Below, one piece after another: positions 1-5,124 of a stretch of 5,300 bases of DNA. This stretch comes from Syntrophaceae bacterium. GTDB taxonomy: Bacteria; Desulfobacterota; Syntrophorhabdia; Syntrophorhabdales; WCHB1-27. A model generated the notes under the pieces. That model did no database searches. It saw only the letters and a program-made list of their open reading frames with translations, and was not told the origin of the DNA. The stretch's first letter is position 1, and each line of letters begins with the position of its first letter. The stretch lies in assembly GCA_003165115.1 (NCBI GenBank), contig PLSJ01000119.1:1-5300 (forward strand), in the 5' to 3' direction. The position numbers and the translations under genes were made by a program.

Positions 1-166
1 AGTCCTTCACCTCGCCCGCGATTTTCGTGTCATGCGCAGACGCGTCGAATCTGGTTATGGGCCCGATCCCCGATTGGCCGTCGAGTATCTTACCCCAGAC
101 ATTATCGAGGCCGACTCCCAGGGGAGTGGCAAGCCCGAAACCCGTTATGACGACCCTTCTTTTCAA
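1..166 (-). CDS. fabF: 3-oxoacyl-ACP synthase II (FabF), N-terminal part, cut by window edge
   Basis: Elongating condensing enzyme of type II fatty-acid synthesis, cytosolic; it joins malonyl-ACP to acyl-ACP with loss of CO2. Only the first 55 residues are inside the window. They read [16 protein letters not shown] at residues 2-17, followed by a stretch with GPITRFDAS at 35-43, the typical beta-ketoacyl synthase N-terminus (family consensus near RVVITGxGxxTPLG). The active-site Cys and His residues lie beyond the left edge, so FabF is chosen over FabB or a KasA-type relative from the N-terminal sequence and operon position. The start is a TTG at 166-164: an in-frame TGA lies two codons upstream, no ATG or GTG fits, and a GAGGTG Shine-Dalgarno (171-176) sits 4 nt before it. 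It follows acpP by 18 nt. The truncation is due to the window, not to the gene. Confidence 0.93.
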   Translation of the reverse strand, partial: MKRRVVITGFGLATPLGVGLDNVWGKILDGQSGIGPITRFDASAHDTKIAGEVKD

Positions 167-170
167 CCGT

Positions 171-176
171 CACCTC
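171..176 (-). promoter_or_regulatory. Shine-Dalgarno of fabF that fixes the TTG start
   Basis: GAGGTG on the minus strand lies 4 nt upstream of the TTG at 166-164, in the 18-nt gap after the acpP stop. Because an in-frame stop codon lies between this site and the start, it identifies TTG as the real initiation codon. Confidence 0.75.
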
Positions 177-184
177 GTGCTCTA

Positions 185-415
185 TTATATATGTTCTTCG
201 ATATACCGGATGGCATCCCCCACGGTCTCTATCTTTTCCGCATCCTCGTCGGGGATCTGGATGTCGAACTCATCCTCGAGGGCCATCACCAGTTCGACTA
301 TATCGAGAGAATCGGCCCCCAAGTCGTCGATGAATTTCGCCTCCGGTACCACCTCGGACTCATTTACCCCTAGCTGTTCGACAATCATTTTTTTGACTTT
401 TTCAGCAACTGCCAT
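185..415 (-). CDS. acpP: Acyl carrier protein
   Basis: Small acidic cytosolic carrier (76 aa, the usual ACP length) that holds the growing acyl chain on a 4'-phosphopantetheine arm. The DSL motif is at residues 35-37 within [10 protein letters not shown], so Ser36 is the predicted attachment site for holo-ACP synthase. The surrounding helix is rich in Asp and Glu (for example [18 protein letters not shown]), as needed for docking to Fab enzymes. It starts with ATG preceded by a very strong AGGAGGT ribosome site 6 nt upstream, which suits the high expression ACP needs. It lies 36 nt after fabG, the largest gap in the operon, and 18 nt before fabF. In this context it is the primary fatty-acid ACP rather than a polyketide carrier. 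Confidence 0.98.
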   Translation of the reverse strand: MAVAEKVKKMIVEQLGVNESEVVPEAKFIDDLGADSLDIVELVMALEDEFDIQIPDEDAEKIETVGDAIRYIEEHI

Positions 416-421
416 GTAGCC

Positions 422-428
422 ACCTCCT
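422..428 (-). promoter_or_regulatory. Strong Shine-Dalgarno of acpP
   Basis: AGGAGGT on the minus strand, 6 nt upstream of the acpP ATG. It is the closest match to the anti-Shine-Dalgarno consensus in the window, consistent with the high translation expected for acyl carrier protein. Confidence 0.8.
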
Positions 429-437
429 AGTTTTGAC

Positions 438-453
438 GAGGGACCCGTCCCTC
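438..453 (-). repeat. Short hairpin between fabG and acpP
   Basis: GAGGGAC (438-444) and GTCCCTC (447-453) form a perfect inverted repeat; as RNA it would be a 6-bp GC-rich stem with a 4-nt loop. It overlaps the last bases of fabG (stop at 452-454) and ends 9 bases before the acpP ribosome site. No T-run follows it on the minus strand, so it is not a classical Rho-independent terminator. A role in mRNA processing or stability is only a guess. Confidence 0.5.
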
Positions 454-1177
454 AAGTGTATAAGCCTCCGCTGACGTTTATCACTTCACCCGTGACGTAG
501 CCTGCGTACTCGGACAGCAGAAAATAGACGACGCGAGCCACGTCGACCGGCTCTCCGGCCCTTCCGAGAGGCACCGCCTGCACGAGCGTTTCTTGGTATT
601 TTTCGGACAACGAGGCGGTCATCTCCGTCTTTATCAGACCGGGGGCCACGGCGTTTACCCTGATGCCCCGCTCGCCGTACTCCTTCGCGAGACTCTTGGT
701 AAGTCCGATGATGCCCGCTTTGCTTGCCGCGTAGTTCGACTGGCCGGGATTTCCCGTCAATCCCGCGATGGAAGCGATATTGACGATGCTTCCACCCGTC
801 TTCATGAGGCGGCGGACCACCGCCTTCGTACAGTTGAAGGCCCCCTTCAGGTTGACCCTCATCACCTGGTCCCAGTCGTCCTCGGTCATTCTCACGAGGA
901 GCTTGTCTCTCCTGATCCCCGCGTTGTTCACCAGGTTATCGACCCTGCCCATCCCGTCGATCACGGCGACGACCGCCTTTTCCACCTGTGACGAGTCGGA
1001 CACGTCGACAGGAAAGAACGCGGCCCTCGACCCTTTGGCCTCTATGGCGCGGACCGTCTCCGCGCCGTCGGTGACGTCAAAAACGGCGATGGCGGACCCT
1101 TTTTCGGCGAGGAATTCCGCGATTGCCCGCCCTATGCCCATGGATGCGCCCGTCACGATCGTGACCTTTCCCTTCAT
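452..1177 (-). CDS. fabG: 3-oxoacyl-ACP reductase (FabG), possibly NADH-preferring
   Basis: Short-chain dehydrogenase/reductase that reduces 3-oxoacyl-ACP to 3-hydroxyacyl-ACP in the elongation cycle. It is 241 aa, normal for FabG. Visible motifs: cofactor glycine motif TGASMGIG (9-16), NNAG (84-87), structural Asn109 and the catalytic Ser136, Tyr149 (NYAASKAG) and Lys153, so the full catalytic set is present. FabG-like signatures include the PG following NAVA (residues 179-180) and the C-terminal GGLY. Odd point: the usual Arg of TGASRGIG is Met13, and beta strand 2 ends in Asp34 (AVFDVTD), features linked in this family to NAD(H) rather than NADP(H). The start ATG overlaps the fabD stop by 4 bp (ATGA), which implies translational coupling. 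Flanking fabD and acpP make FabG far more likely than a generic SDR. Confidence 0.95.
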   Translation of the reverse strand: MKGKVTIVTGASMGIGRAIAEFLAEKGSAIAVFDVTDGAETVRAIEAKGSRAAFFPVDVSDSSQVEKAVVAVIDGMGRVDNLVNNAGIRRDKLLVRMTEDDWDQVMRVNLKGAFNCTKAVVRRLMKTGGSIVNIASIAGLTGNPGQSNYAASKAGIIGLTKSLAKEYGERGIRVNAVAPGLIKTEMTASLSEKYQETLVQAVPLGRAGEPVDVARVVYFLLSEYAGYVTGEVINVSGGLYT

Positions 1178-2109
1178 GACAACGCCCCCCGGACCGCCTC
1201 TATCTCCTCCATCGTCTCCACGTGAAGACAGGGGATATCGGTGATCCTCTTCATCATGTTCGTGAGCACCTTCTGCGGCCCCACCTCAAGAAAAACCTCT
1301 ATGCCCTCGCCGCACATGTTCCTCACGCTCTGCTCCCAAAGGACCGGGGAGAACATCTGGCGGAACAGGAGGTCGACGACTCTTCCACTCTCCCTGTTCG
1401 GGACGCCGTCGACGTTCGGAACAACCGGCGCAGACATCGGCGGGAAGGAAAGGCGGCCTAATTCTTCTTTCAGCGCGGCGGCGGCCGGCTTCATCAGCAC
1501 GCTGTGAAAAGGACCGGATACGTTGAGGAAGACCGCCTTCTTGTACCCCTGCCCCTTCAGGCGCTCGACGACTTCTTTGAGCGCTTCCGTGGTGCCCGAC
1601 AGGACGAGCTGGTCCGGCGAGTTGAGGTTGGCGGGATGCGCCACGTAACCTTCCCTCGACACGCTCCGGCAGACCTCTTCCACCTTCTCCCGCACCGGGC
1701 CGATGAGCGCGACCATGCCGCCGAGACCGGCCGGGCAGGCCTCTTCCATCAGGAGACCCCTTTTCCGGGTCAACCTTATCGCATCATCGAAGGAGAAGAC
1801 CCCGGCCGCGAGGAGGGCCGTATATTCGCCGAGGCTGTGGCCGGCGAACACACTCGGCGTCAGCTTCACTTCCCTGTTCAACACGGTCCATACGGCGTGG
1901 CTGACGAGAAGCACCGCCGGCTGCGTGTTGAAGGTCTTGCCCAGCACGTCCGCGGGTCCGTTGAAACACAATCCCGAGAGGCTGAAATCGAGGGCCTTGT
2001 CGGCCGATCCGAACAGCTCCCTCACGTACCCGAAACGGTCGTACAGCTCCTTCCCCATGCCGACATACTGTGACCCCTGACCCGGGAAAACCACGCCGAT
2101 CTTCTTCAT
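1174..2109 (-). CDS. fabD: Malonyl-CoA:ACP transacylase
   Basis: Transfers malonyl from CoA to ACP, supplying the extender for chain elongation. At 311 aa it matches the family length. Motifs, numbered from this start: GQGSQ at 10-14 (oxyanion/active-site loop), Gln63, nucleophile Ser92 in GHSLGE (90-95), Arg117 in RKRGLLM, which binds the malonyl carboxylate, His202 in GPFHS (catalytic partner), Gln251, and VGPQKVL near the C-terminus. All key residues are intact. Start choice is uncertain: the ATG at 2109-2107 gives the canonical MKKIGVVFPGQGSQ start, 2 nt after the upstream stop. A GTG at 2115-2113 adds two residues and would overlap that stop as GTGA. A purine-rich GAAGAAGAAG at about 2116-2125 could serve either start. 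Its 3' end overlaps fabG by 4 bp. Confidence 0.97.
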   Translation of the reverse strand: MKKIGVVFPGQGSQYVGMGKELYDRFGYVRELFGSADKALDFSLSGLCFNGPADVLGKTFNTQPAVLLVSHAVWTVLNREVKLTPSVFAGHSLGEYTALLAAGVFSFDDAIRLTRKRGLLMEEACPAGLGGMVALIGPVREKVEEVCRSVSREGYVAHPANLNSPDQLVLSGTTEALKEVVERLKGQGYKKAVFLNVSGPFHSVLMKPAAAALKEELGRLSFPPMSAPVVPNVDGVPNRESGRVVDLLFRQMFSPVLWEQSVRNMCGEGIEVFLEVGPQKVLTNMMKRITDIPCLHVETMEEIEAVRGALS

Positions 2110-2111
2110 GG

Positions 2112-3272
2112 TCACTTCTTCTTCGAGGCCGCTTCTTTTATCAATTCAAGGCCGATGACGTTTCTCTGTATCTGGTTCGTGCCTTCGTATATCTGAAGGA
2201 TCTTCGCGTCCCTCATCATCTTCTCGATGGGATAATCCCGCATGTAGCCGTAGCCGCCGAATATCTGCAGCGCATCGACCGTCACCTTCATTGCCGTGTC
2301 GCTCGGGAAAACCTTGCTCATGGCAGACACCTTCGAGAAGTCCTTCGGGTTGCTGTCGATAAAGCGGGCAACCGCGTAGACGAGTGCCCGCGCCGCTTCC
2401 GTCTGCGTGGCCATATCCGCCAGCATATGCTGCACGGCCTGGAAGGATATGATCTTCCGCTCGAACTGCCCCCTTTCCTTCGCATAGGCGAGCGCGGCCT
2501 CAAGGGCCCCCTGGGCGACCCCAACCGCCTGGGCCCCGATGCCCGGACGCGTCCGGTCGAAGGTCCTCATGGCGAGGATGAAGCCCATGCCTTCCCTACC
2601 TATAACATTTTCCTTCGGGACTTTGCAATCCTGAAACACGAGTTCCCTCGTGGCCGACGCACGGATGCCCAGCTTCTTCTCCTTCTTCCCGAACGAAAAT
2701 CCCTCCATCCCCTTTTCGAGGATGAACGCGGTCGCCCCCCTGCCGCCCCTGGAGCGGTCCGTCATGGCGATGACCGAATAGACCTCCGCCTCTCCGCCGT
2801 TGGTAATCCATTGTTTGGTGCCGTTCAGGACGTAGTCGTCCCCTACCCGGCGCGCCGTCGTCCTGATGCCCGCCGCGTCGCTGCCCGCGTTCGCCTCCGT
2901 AAGGCCGAAGGCCGCGAGCCGTTTCCCTTTCGCCACGTCGGGCAGATACCGCGCCTTCTGTTCCTCGCTCCCGCCGATGAGGATAGGGTAGGAGCCGAGG
3001 AGGCTTGCCGCGTAGCTTACCGACACGCCCAGACAAGCCCTGCTCAACTCTTCGACGGCGATGCAATTCTCGAACGAGCCGCCGCCGAGGCCGCCGTAGC
3101 TTTCAGGTATGCTCACGCCGAAAAGACCCGCTTCGGCGCACGCGCCCATGATCTCCCAGGGGAAGGTTTCCGTTTCGTCCAGCTCCGCCCTCACGGGCAT
3201 TATCCTTTCCTCTGCGATCCTGCGCGCGAGCTTTTTGATTTCTCTCTGATCTTCCGTCAAAAAATAGTCCAT
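2112..3272 (-). CDS. Acyl-CoA dehydrogenase (FAD), short/medium-chain type, in the fabH position
   Basis: FAD enzyme of the acyl-CoA dehydrogenase family (386 aa, usual length), which interconverts acyl- and trans-2-enoyl-thioesters and passes electrons to ETF. Seen: N-terminal helical domain (about 1-115); signature GLTEANAGSDAAG (123-135) for FAD/substrate binding; KQWITNGG (153-160) in the beta domain; FDRTRPGIGAQAVG (238-251) and RGQF (267-270) in the C-terminal helical domain; QIFGGYGYMRD (336-346); and Glu363 in IYEGTNQIQR as the predicted catalytic base. Nothing looks degraded. It starts 1 nt after plsX with an AAGGAG ribosome site inside the plsX end (3280-3285, 7-nt spacer), and abuts or overlaps fabD. 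Lying within a biosynthetic operon where fabH is expected, it may act on acyl-ACP or in the reductive direction, but butyryl-CoA dehydrogenase-like beta-oxidation is equally possible from sequence alone. Family certain; substrate unknown. Confidence 0.95.
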   Translation of the reverse strand: MDYFLTEDQREIKKLARRIAEERIMPVRAELDETETFPWEIMGACAEAGLFGVSIPESYGGLGGGSFENCIAVEELSRACLGVSVSYAASLLGSYPILIGGSEEQKARYLPDVAKGKRLAAFGLTEANAGSDAAGIRTTARRVGDDYVLNGTKQWITNGGEAEVYSVIAMTDRSRGGRGATAFILEKGMEGFSFGKKEKKLGIRASATRELVFQDCKVPKENVIGREGMGFILAMRTFDRTRPGIGAQAVGVAQGALEAALAYAKERGQFERKIISFQAVQHMLADMATQTEAARALVYAVARFIDSNPKDFSKVSAMSKVFPSDTAMKVTVDALQIFGGYGYMRDYPIEKMMRDAKILQIYEGTNQIQRNVIGLELIKEAASKKK

Positions 3273-3273
3273 G

Positions 3274-4287
3274 CTAGTGCTCCTTCCCCGCCTTCGTAAG
3301 CGACACGTAGTCCTGCATCGCGTCCTTTATCCGCTCGTTGACGTTCTTTCCCACAAAGCCTTTCGCCTGTATGATTGCATTCTTGATCGCCCGCTCATTC
3401 GACTTTCCGTGACAGATGATGCAGACCCCGTCGACCCCCACCAGAGGCGCCCCTCCATATTCGGAATAGTCTACCATCCGGGAGAGGGCCTTGAAAACCC
3501 CGGAAAGGAGCAGGTAGCCCAGTTTCGCACGCAGACTCCCGGCGATCTTCCCTCTCAGGAGGCCTATGATCGCCTCCGCCATGCCCTCGCTCACCTTGAG
3601 GGCCACATTTCCGACAAAGCCGTCGGTTATTACCACGTCCGCCGTGCCGTTGTACAGGTCGGTCCCTTCTATGTAGCCCCTGTAGTTGAGATCGGCGCCC
3701 TTCAGGAGCGCGTGCGTCTCACGGGTCAGCTCGTTTCCCTTTGTCTCTTCCTCCCCGTTGCTCAGGACACCGACCCTGGGCGCTTCCACGCCGAGGGCAT
3801 ATTTGGCGAACACGTTGCCCATAATCGCAAACTGGACAAGGTGTGACGGGCGGCAGTCGACTGTGCCTCCCGCGTCGAGAAGGATCGACCTGGTACCCAG
3901 GACGTTCGGATGTATGGTCAGGATGGCCGGCCTCTCCACACCGGGGATCCGGCCCAGGGTGACAATAGCGAAGGCCATGGCGGCCCCGGAATTGCCCGCC
4001 GAAACCACCCCCTGCACGCTCCCCGATTTGAGCAGGCCGAAAGCCTTGTTTACCGAAGAGTCCCTCTTCCTTCGTAGCGCAACGGAGGGTGACTCCTTCA
4101 TCTCGACAGCCACGGGGGTGTGAACCACTTCGATGCCCGACCGGGCCTTGAGCAGGGGGACGATCACCTTCTCGTCGCCGACGAGGACCACCTCCCCCAC
4201 CTTCTCCGCGCACGCCGCCTCGGCCCCCCTCACGATCGCGAGAGGCGCATGGTCCCCTCCCATAGCATCGACTGCTATCCTCACCAT
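3274..4287 (-). CDS. plsX: Phosphate acyltransferase PlsX
   Basis: Peripheral membrane enzyme that makes acyl-phosphate from acyl-ACP and phosphate, the first committed donor for PlsY/PlsC phospholipid synthesis. It is 337 aa, the usual size. Family motifs: IAVDAMGGDHAP (4-15), SAGNSGAAMA (97-106), DAGGTVDCRP (138-147), SNGEEETKGNE (176-186), VITDGFVGNVALKVSEG (219-235) and GVDGVCIICHGKS (284-296). The start chosen is the ATG at 4287-4285, giving the canonical MVRIAVDAMGGD and lying 5 nt after the rpmF stop. An in-frame ATG at 4350 would add 21 unconserved residues and overlap rpmF by 58 bp, so it is rejected. The ribosome site is weak (GAAGAA more than 10 nt upstream), which suggests coupling to rpmF translation. 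Its 3' end carries the ribosome site of the next gene. Confidence 0.97.
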   Translation of the reverse strand: MVRIAVDAMGGDHAPLAIVRGAEAACAEKVGEVVLVGDEKVIVPLLKARSGIEVVHTPVAVEMKESPSVALRRKRDSSVNKAFGLLKSGSVQGVVSAGNSGAAMAFAIVTLGRIPGVERPAILTIHPNVLGTRSILLDAGGTVDCRPSHLVQFAIMGNVFAKYALGVEAPRVGVLSNGEEETKGNELTRETHALLKGADLNYRGYIEGTDLYNGTADVVITDGFVGNVALKVSEGMAEAIIGLLRGKIAGSLRAKLGYLLLSGVFKALSRMVDYSEYGGAPLVGVDGVCIICHGKSNERAIKNAIIQAKGFVGKNVNERIKDAMQDYVSLTKAGKEH

Positions 4288-4292
4288 GTGAG

Positions 4293-4475
4293 CTAGAGTT
4301 CTTCTACCGTCAGATACTTCTTCCCCTTGTAAGTTCCGCACTTCGCGCAAATCCGGTGGGGCATGGTGGGCTCTTTGCAGTTAGGGCAGAGGATTACGCT
4401 GACGGCCGTAAGCTTGTAGTGCGACCTCCTCCTGTCTCTTTTTGACCTCGCTGTTTTCCTTTTTGGCACAGGCAT
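4293..4475 (-). CDS. rpmF: 50S ribosomal protein L32, zinc-binding form
   Basis: Small basic protein of the large ribosomal subunit, 60 aa. The N-terminal MPVPKRKTARSKRDRRR is the standard L32 start, with Arg/Lys-rich rRNA-binding residues. Cys30-X2-Cys33 and Cys43-X2-Cys46 form a zinc ribbon, so this is the zinc-containing (C+) form rather than the cysteine-free paralogue some bacteria switch to under zinc limitation. It starts with ATG behind AAGGAG (4482-4487, 6-nt spacer), which overlaps the stop codon of the DUF177 gene. It is 10 nt downstream of that gene and 5 nt upstream of plsX. The rpmF-plsX linkage is widely conserved in bacteria and joins ribosome and membrane-lipid synthesis in one transcript. 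Confidence 0.98.
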   Translation of the reverse strand: MPVPKRKTARSKRDRRRSHYKLTAVSVILCPNCKEPTMPHRICAKCGTYKGKKYLTVEEL

Positions 4476-4485
4476 TGTTTTCTCC

Positions 4486-5007
4486 TTACCGGTCTTTAAG
4501 AAATGCTTTCAACTTCTCCGTCAGTATCGTCGAGCCGGCCTTCTCGCAAGCACAGTCCGCGATGTTCAGGTTCGCGCCGCAGACGGGGCATATGCCTTTG
4601 CACGATTCCGAACAGAGGGCCTTTATGGGTATATTGAGCACTATTTCTTCAAAGATATAGGGGCCGATATCTATTTCTTCACCTTCGAAATAGTACGTAT
4701 CCAACTCTTCGGGCTTCAACTCGACTTCAGGGGCGCCCGGCGCCGCAGTCCTGGGCAACAGCTCGATGTCCAGCACCGAGGCGACGGAGAAGGTAAAGGG
4801 CTCGAGACATCGGGCGCAGACCAGGGAGAGCGCCGCCCGCAAGGGTCCATGGATCCATACGCTGTTTCCCGCCTTCTCTATTTTCAGCTCGTAATCGATC
4901 GGCGACAGGAAGGAAAAGTCGCTGTCCTCCGGCCTTTTGAACGTGGAGGCGTCCAATGCCCCGCTGACCGATATGCCTTCCCCTATATCGTAAAGTTTGA
5001 TAATCAT
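4486..5007 (-). CDS. DUF177 / YceD-family protein
   Basis: Conserved bacterial protein of 173 aa, first gene of the operon. YceD-family proteins regularly precede rpmF; relatives are linked to 23S rRNA or large-subunit accumulation, but the biochemical role is not settled. Seen: a CARC pair (Cys64, Cys67) in the family-typical LVCARCLEPF, an acidic middle (ELKPEELDTYYFEGEEIDI, 96-114), then CSESCKGICPVCGANLN with Cys132, Cys136, Cys140 and Cys143, and a further Cys152/Cys154 pair, followed by a short basic tail. The eight cysteines suggest metal binding. No signal peptide or membrane segment is visible. The start is the ATG at 5007, with AGGA 8 nt upstream and a 20-odd-nt leader. Family call is firm from sequence and position; function is left open. 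Confidence 0.93.
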   Translation of the reverse strand: MIIKLYDIGEGISVSGALDASTFKRPEDSDFSFLSPIDYELKIEKAGNSVWIHGPLRAALSLVCARCLEPFTFSVASVLDIELLPRTAAPGAPEVELKPEELDTYYFEGEEIDIGPYIFEEIVLNIPIKALCSESCKGICPVCGANLNIADCACEKAGSTILTEKLKAFLKDR

Positions 5008-5021
5008 TGGTTGTTTCCTAT

Positions 5022-5032
5022 TTAGAGTCTAA
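5022..5032. promoter_or_regulatory. 11-bp palindrome over the predicted transcription start (candidate operator)
   Basis: TTAGA-C-TCTAA on the minus strand is a perfect 5-bp dyad around a central base, spanning roughly -4 to +7 relative to the predicted start near 5028. A repressor bound here would block the promoter. The regulator is unknown and the element is short enough to have arisen by chance. Confidence 0.4.
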
Positions 5033-5033
5033 C

Positions 5034-5062
5034 AATATAAGGGTAAAGCCAGCGATTGTCAA
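5034..5062 (-). promoter_or_regulatory. Sigma70-type promoter of the rpmF-plsX-fab operon
   Basis: On the minus strand a perfect -35 box TTGACA (5062-5057) is followed by exactly 17 bp and a -10 box TATATT (5039-5034, 5 of 6 matches). Transcription should begin near A5028, leaving a leader of about 21 nt before the DUF177 start with AGGA at 5019-5016. No other good promoter was seen, so this one probably drives all eight genes. Confidence 0.85.
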
Positions 5063-5092
5063 GCAAATTGCGGGCCAGCAAATTGCGGGCCA
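5063..5092. repeat. Exact 15-bp tandem repeat abutting the -35 box
   Basis: The unit GCAAATTGCGGGCCA occurs twice without mismatch (5063-5077 and 5078-5092). Each copy contains GCAA-A-TTGC, a 4-bp dyad around one base. The array ends exactly at the outer edge of the -35 hexamer (5057-5062) and lies 3 bp inside the presumed insertion-sequence boundary. It could be a pair of regulator sites or a small duplication left by a transposition or repair event. Confidence 0.7.
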
Positions 5093-5095
5093 AGG

Positions 5096-5113
5096 CAGGG
5101 CAAACGCATTTGG
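5096..5113. mobile_element. Probable terminal inverted repeat of the ISAs1-family element (right end)
   Basis: CAGGGCAAACGCATTTGG reading inward on the plus strand lies 11 bp downstream of the transposase stop (5125-5127), where the end of an ISAs1-type element is expected; starting with CAG is plausible for this family. The opposite end is outside the window, so neither the inverted match nor a target duplication can be verified. The boundary is proposed at 5095/5096. Confidence 0.5.
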
Positions 5114-5124
5114 ACTATACCCCG

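Noticed and set aside
27..419. Plus-strand open frames opposite acpP and the start of fabF
   Set aside because: Low-complexity Ser/Thr-rich translation, antisense to clear genes, with no family resemblance.
438..453. Rho-independent terminator after fabG
   Set aside because: The stem is followed by AAAA rather than a T-run on the coding strand, and the operon clearly continues into acpP.
416..480. Internal promoter just upstream of acpP, as found in some bacteria
   Set aside because: The TTGAGG and TATACA-like hexamers on the minus strand have no acceptable partner at 16-18 bp spacing.
2070..3299. Long plus-strand open frame of 409 codons opposite the acyl-CoA dehydrogenase
   Set aside because: It is Arg/His/Pro-rich with no recognisable domain and lies fully antisense to a gene with intact motifs; such frames are common opposite GC-rich coding DNA.
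3274..4350. Longer plsX starting at the ATG at 4350
   Set aside because: It would overlap rpmF by 58 bp and add residues outside the family N-terminus; the ATG at 4287 gives the canonical start.
4442..4660. Plus-strand 72-codon frame opposite rpmF and the 3' end of the DUF177 gene
   Set aside because: It is antisense to two well-supported genes and shows no recognisable domain.
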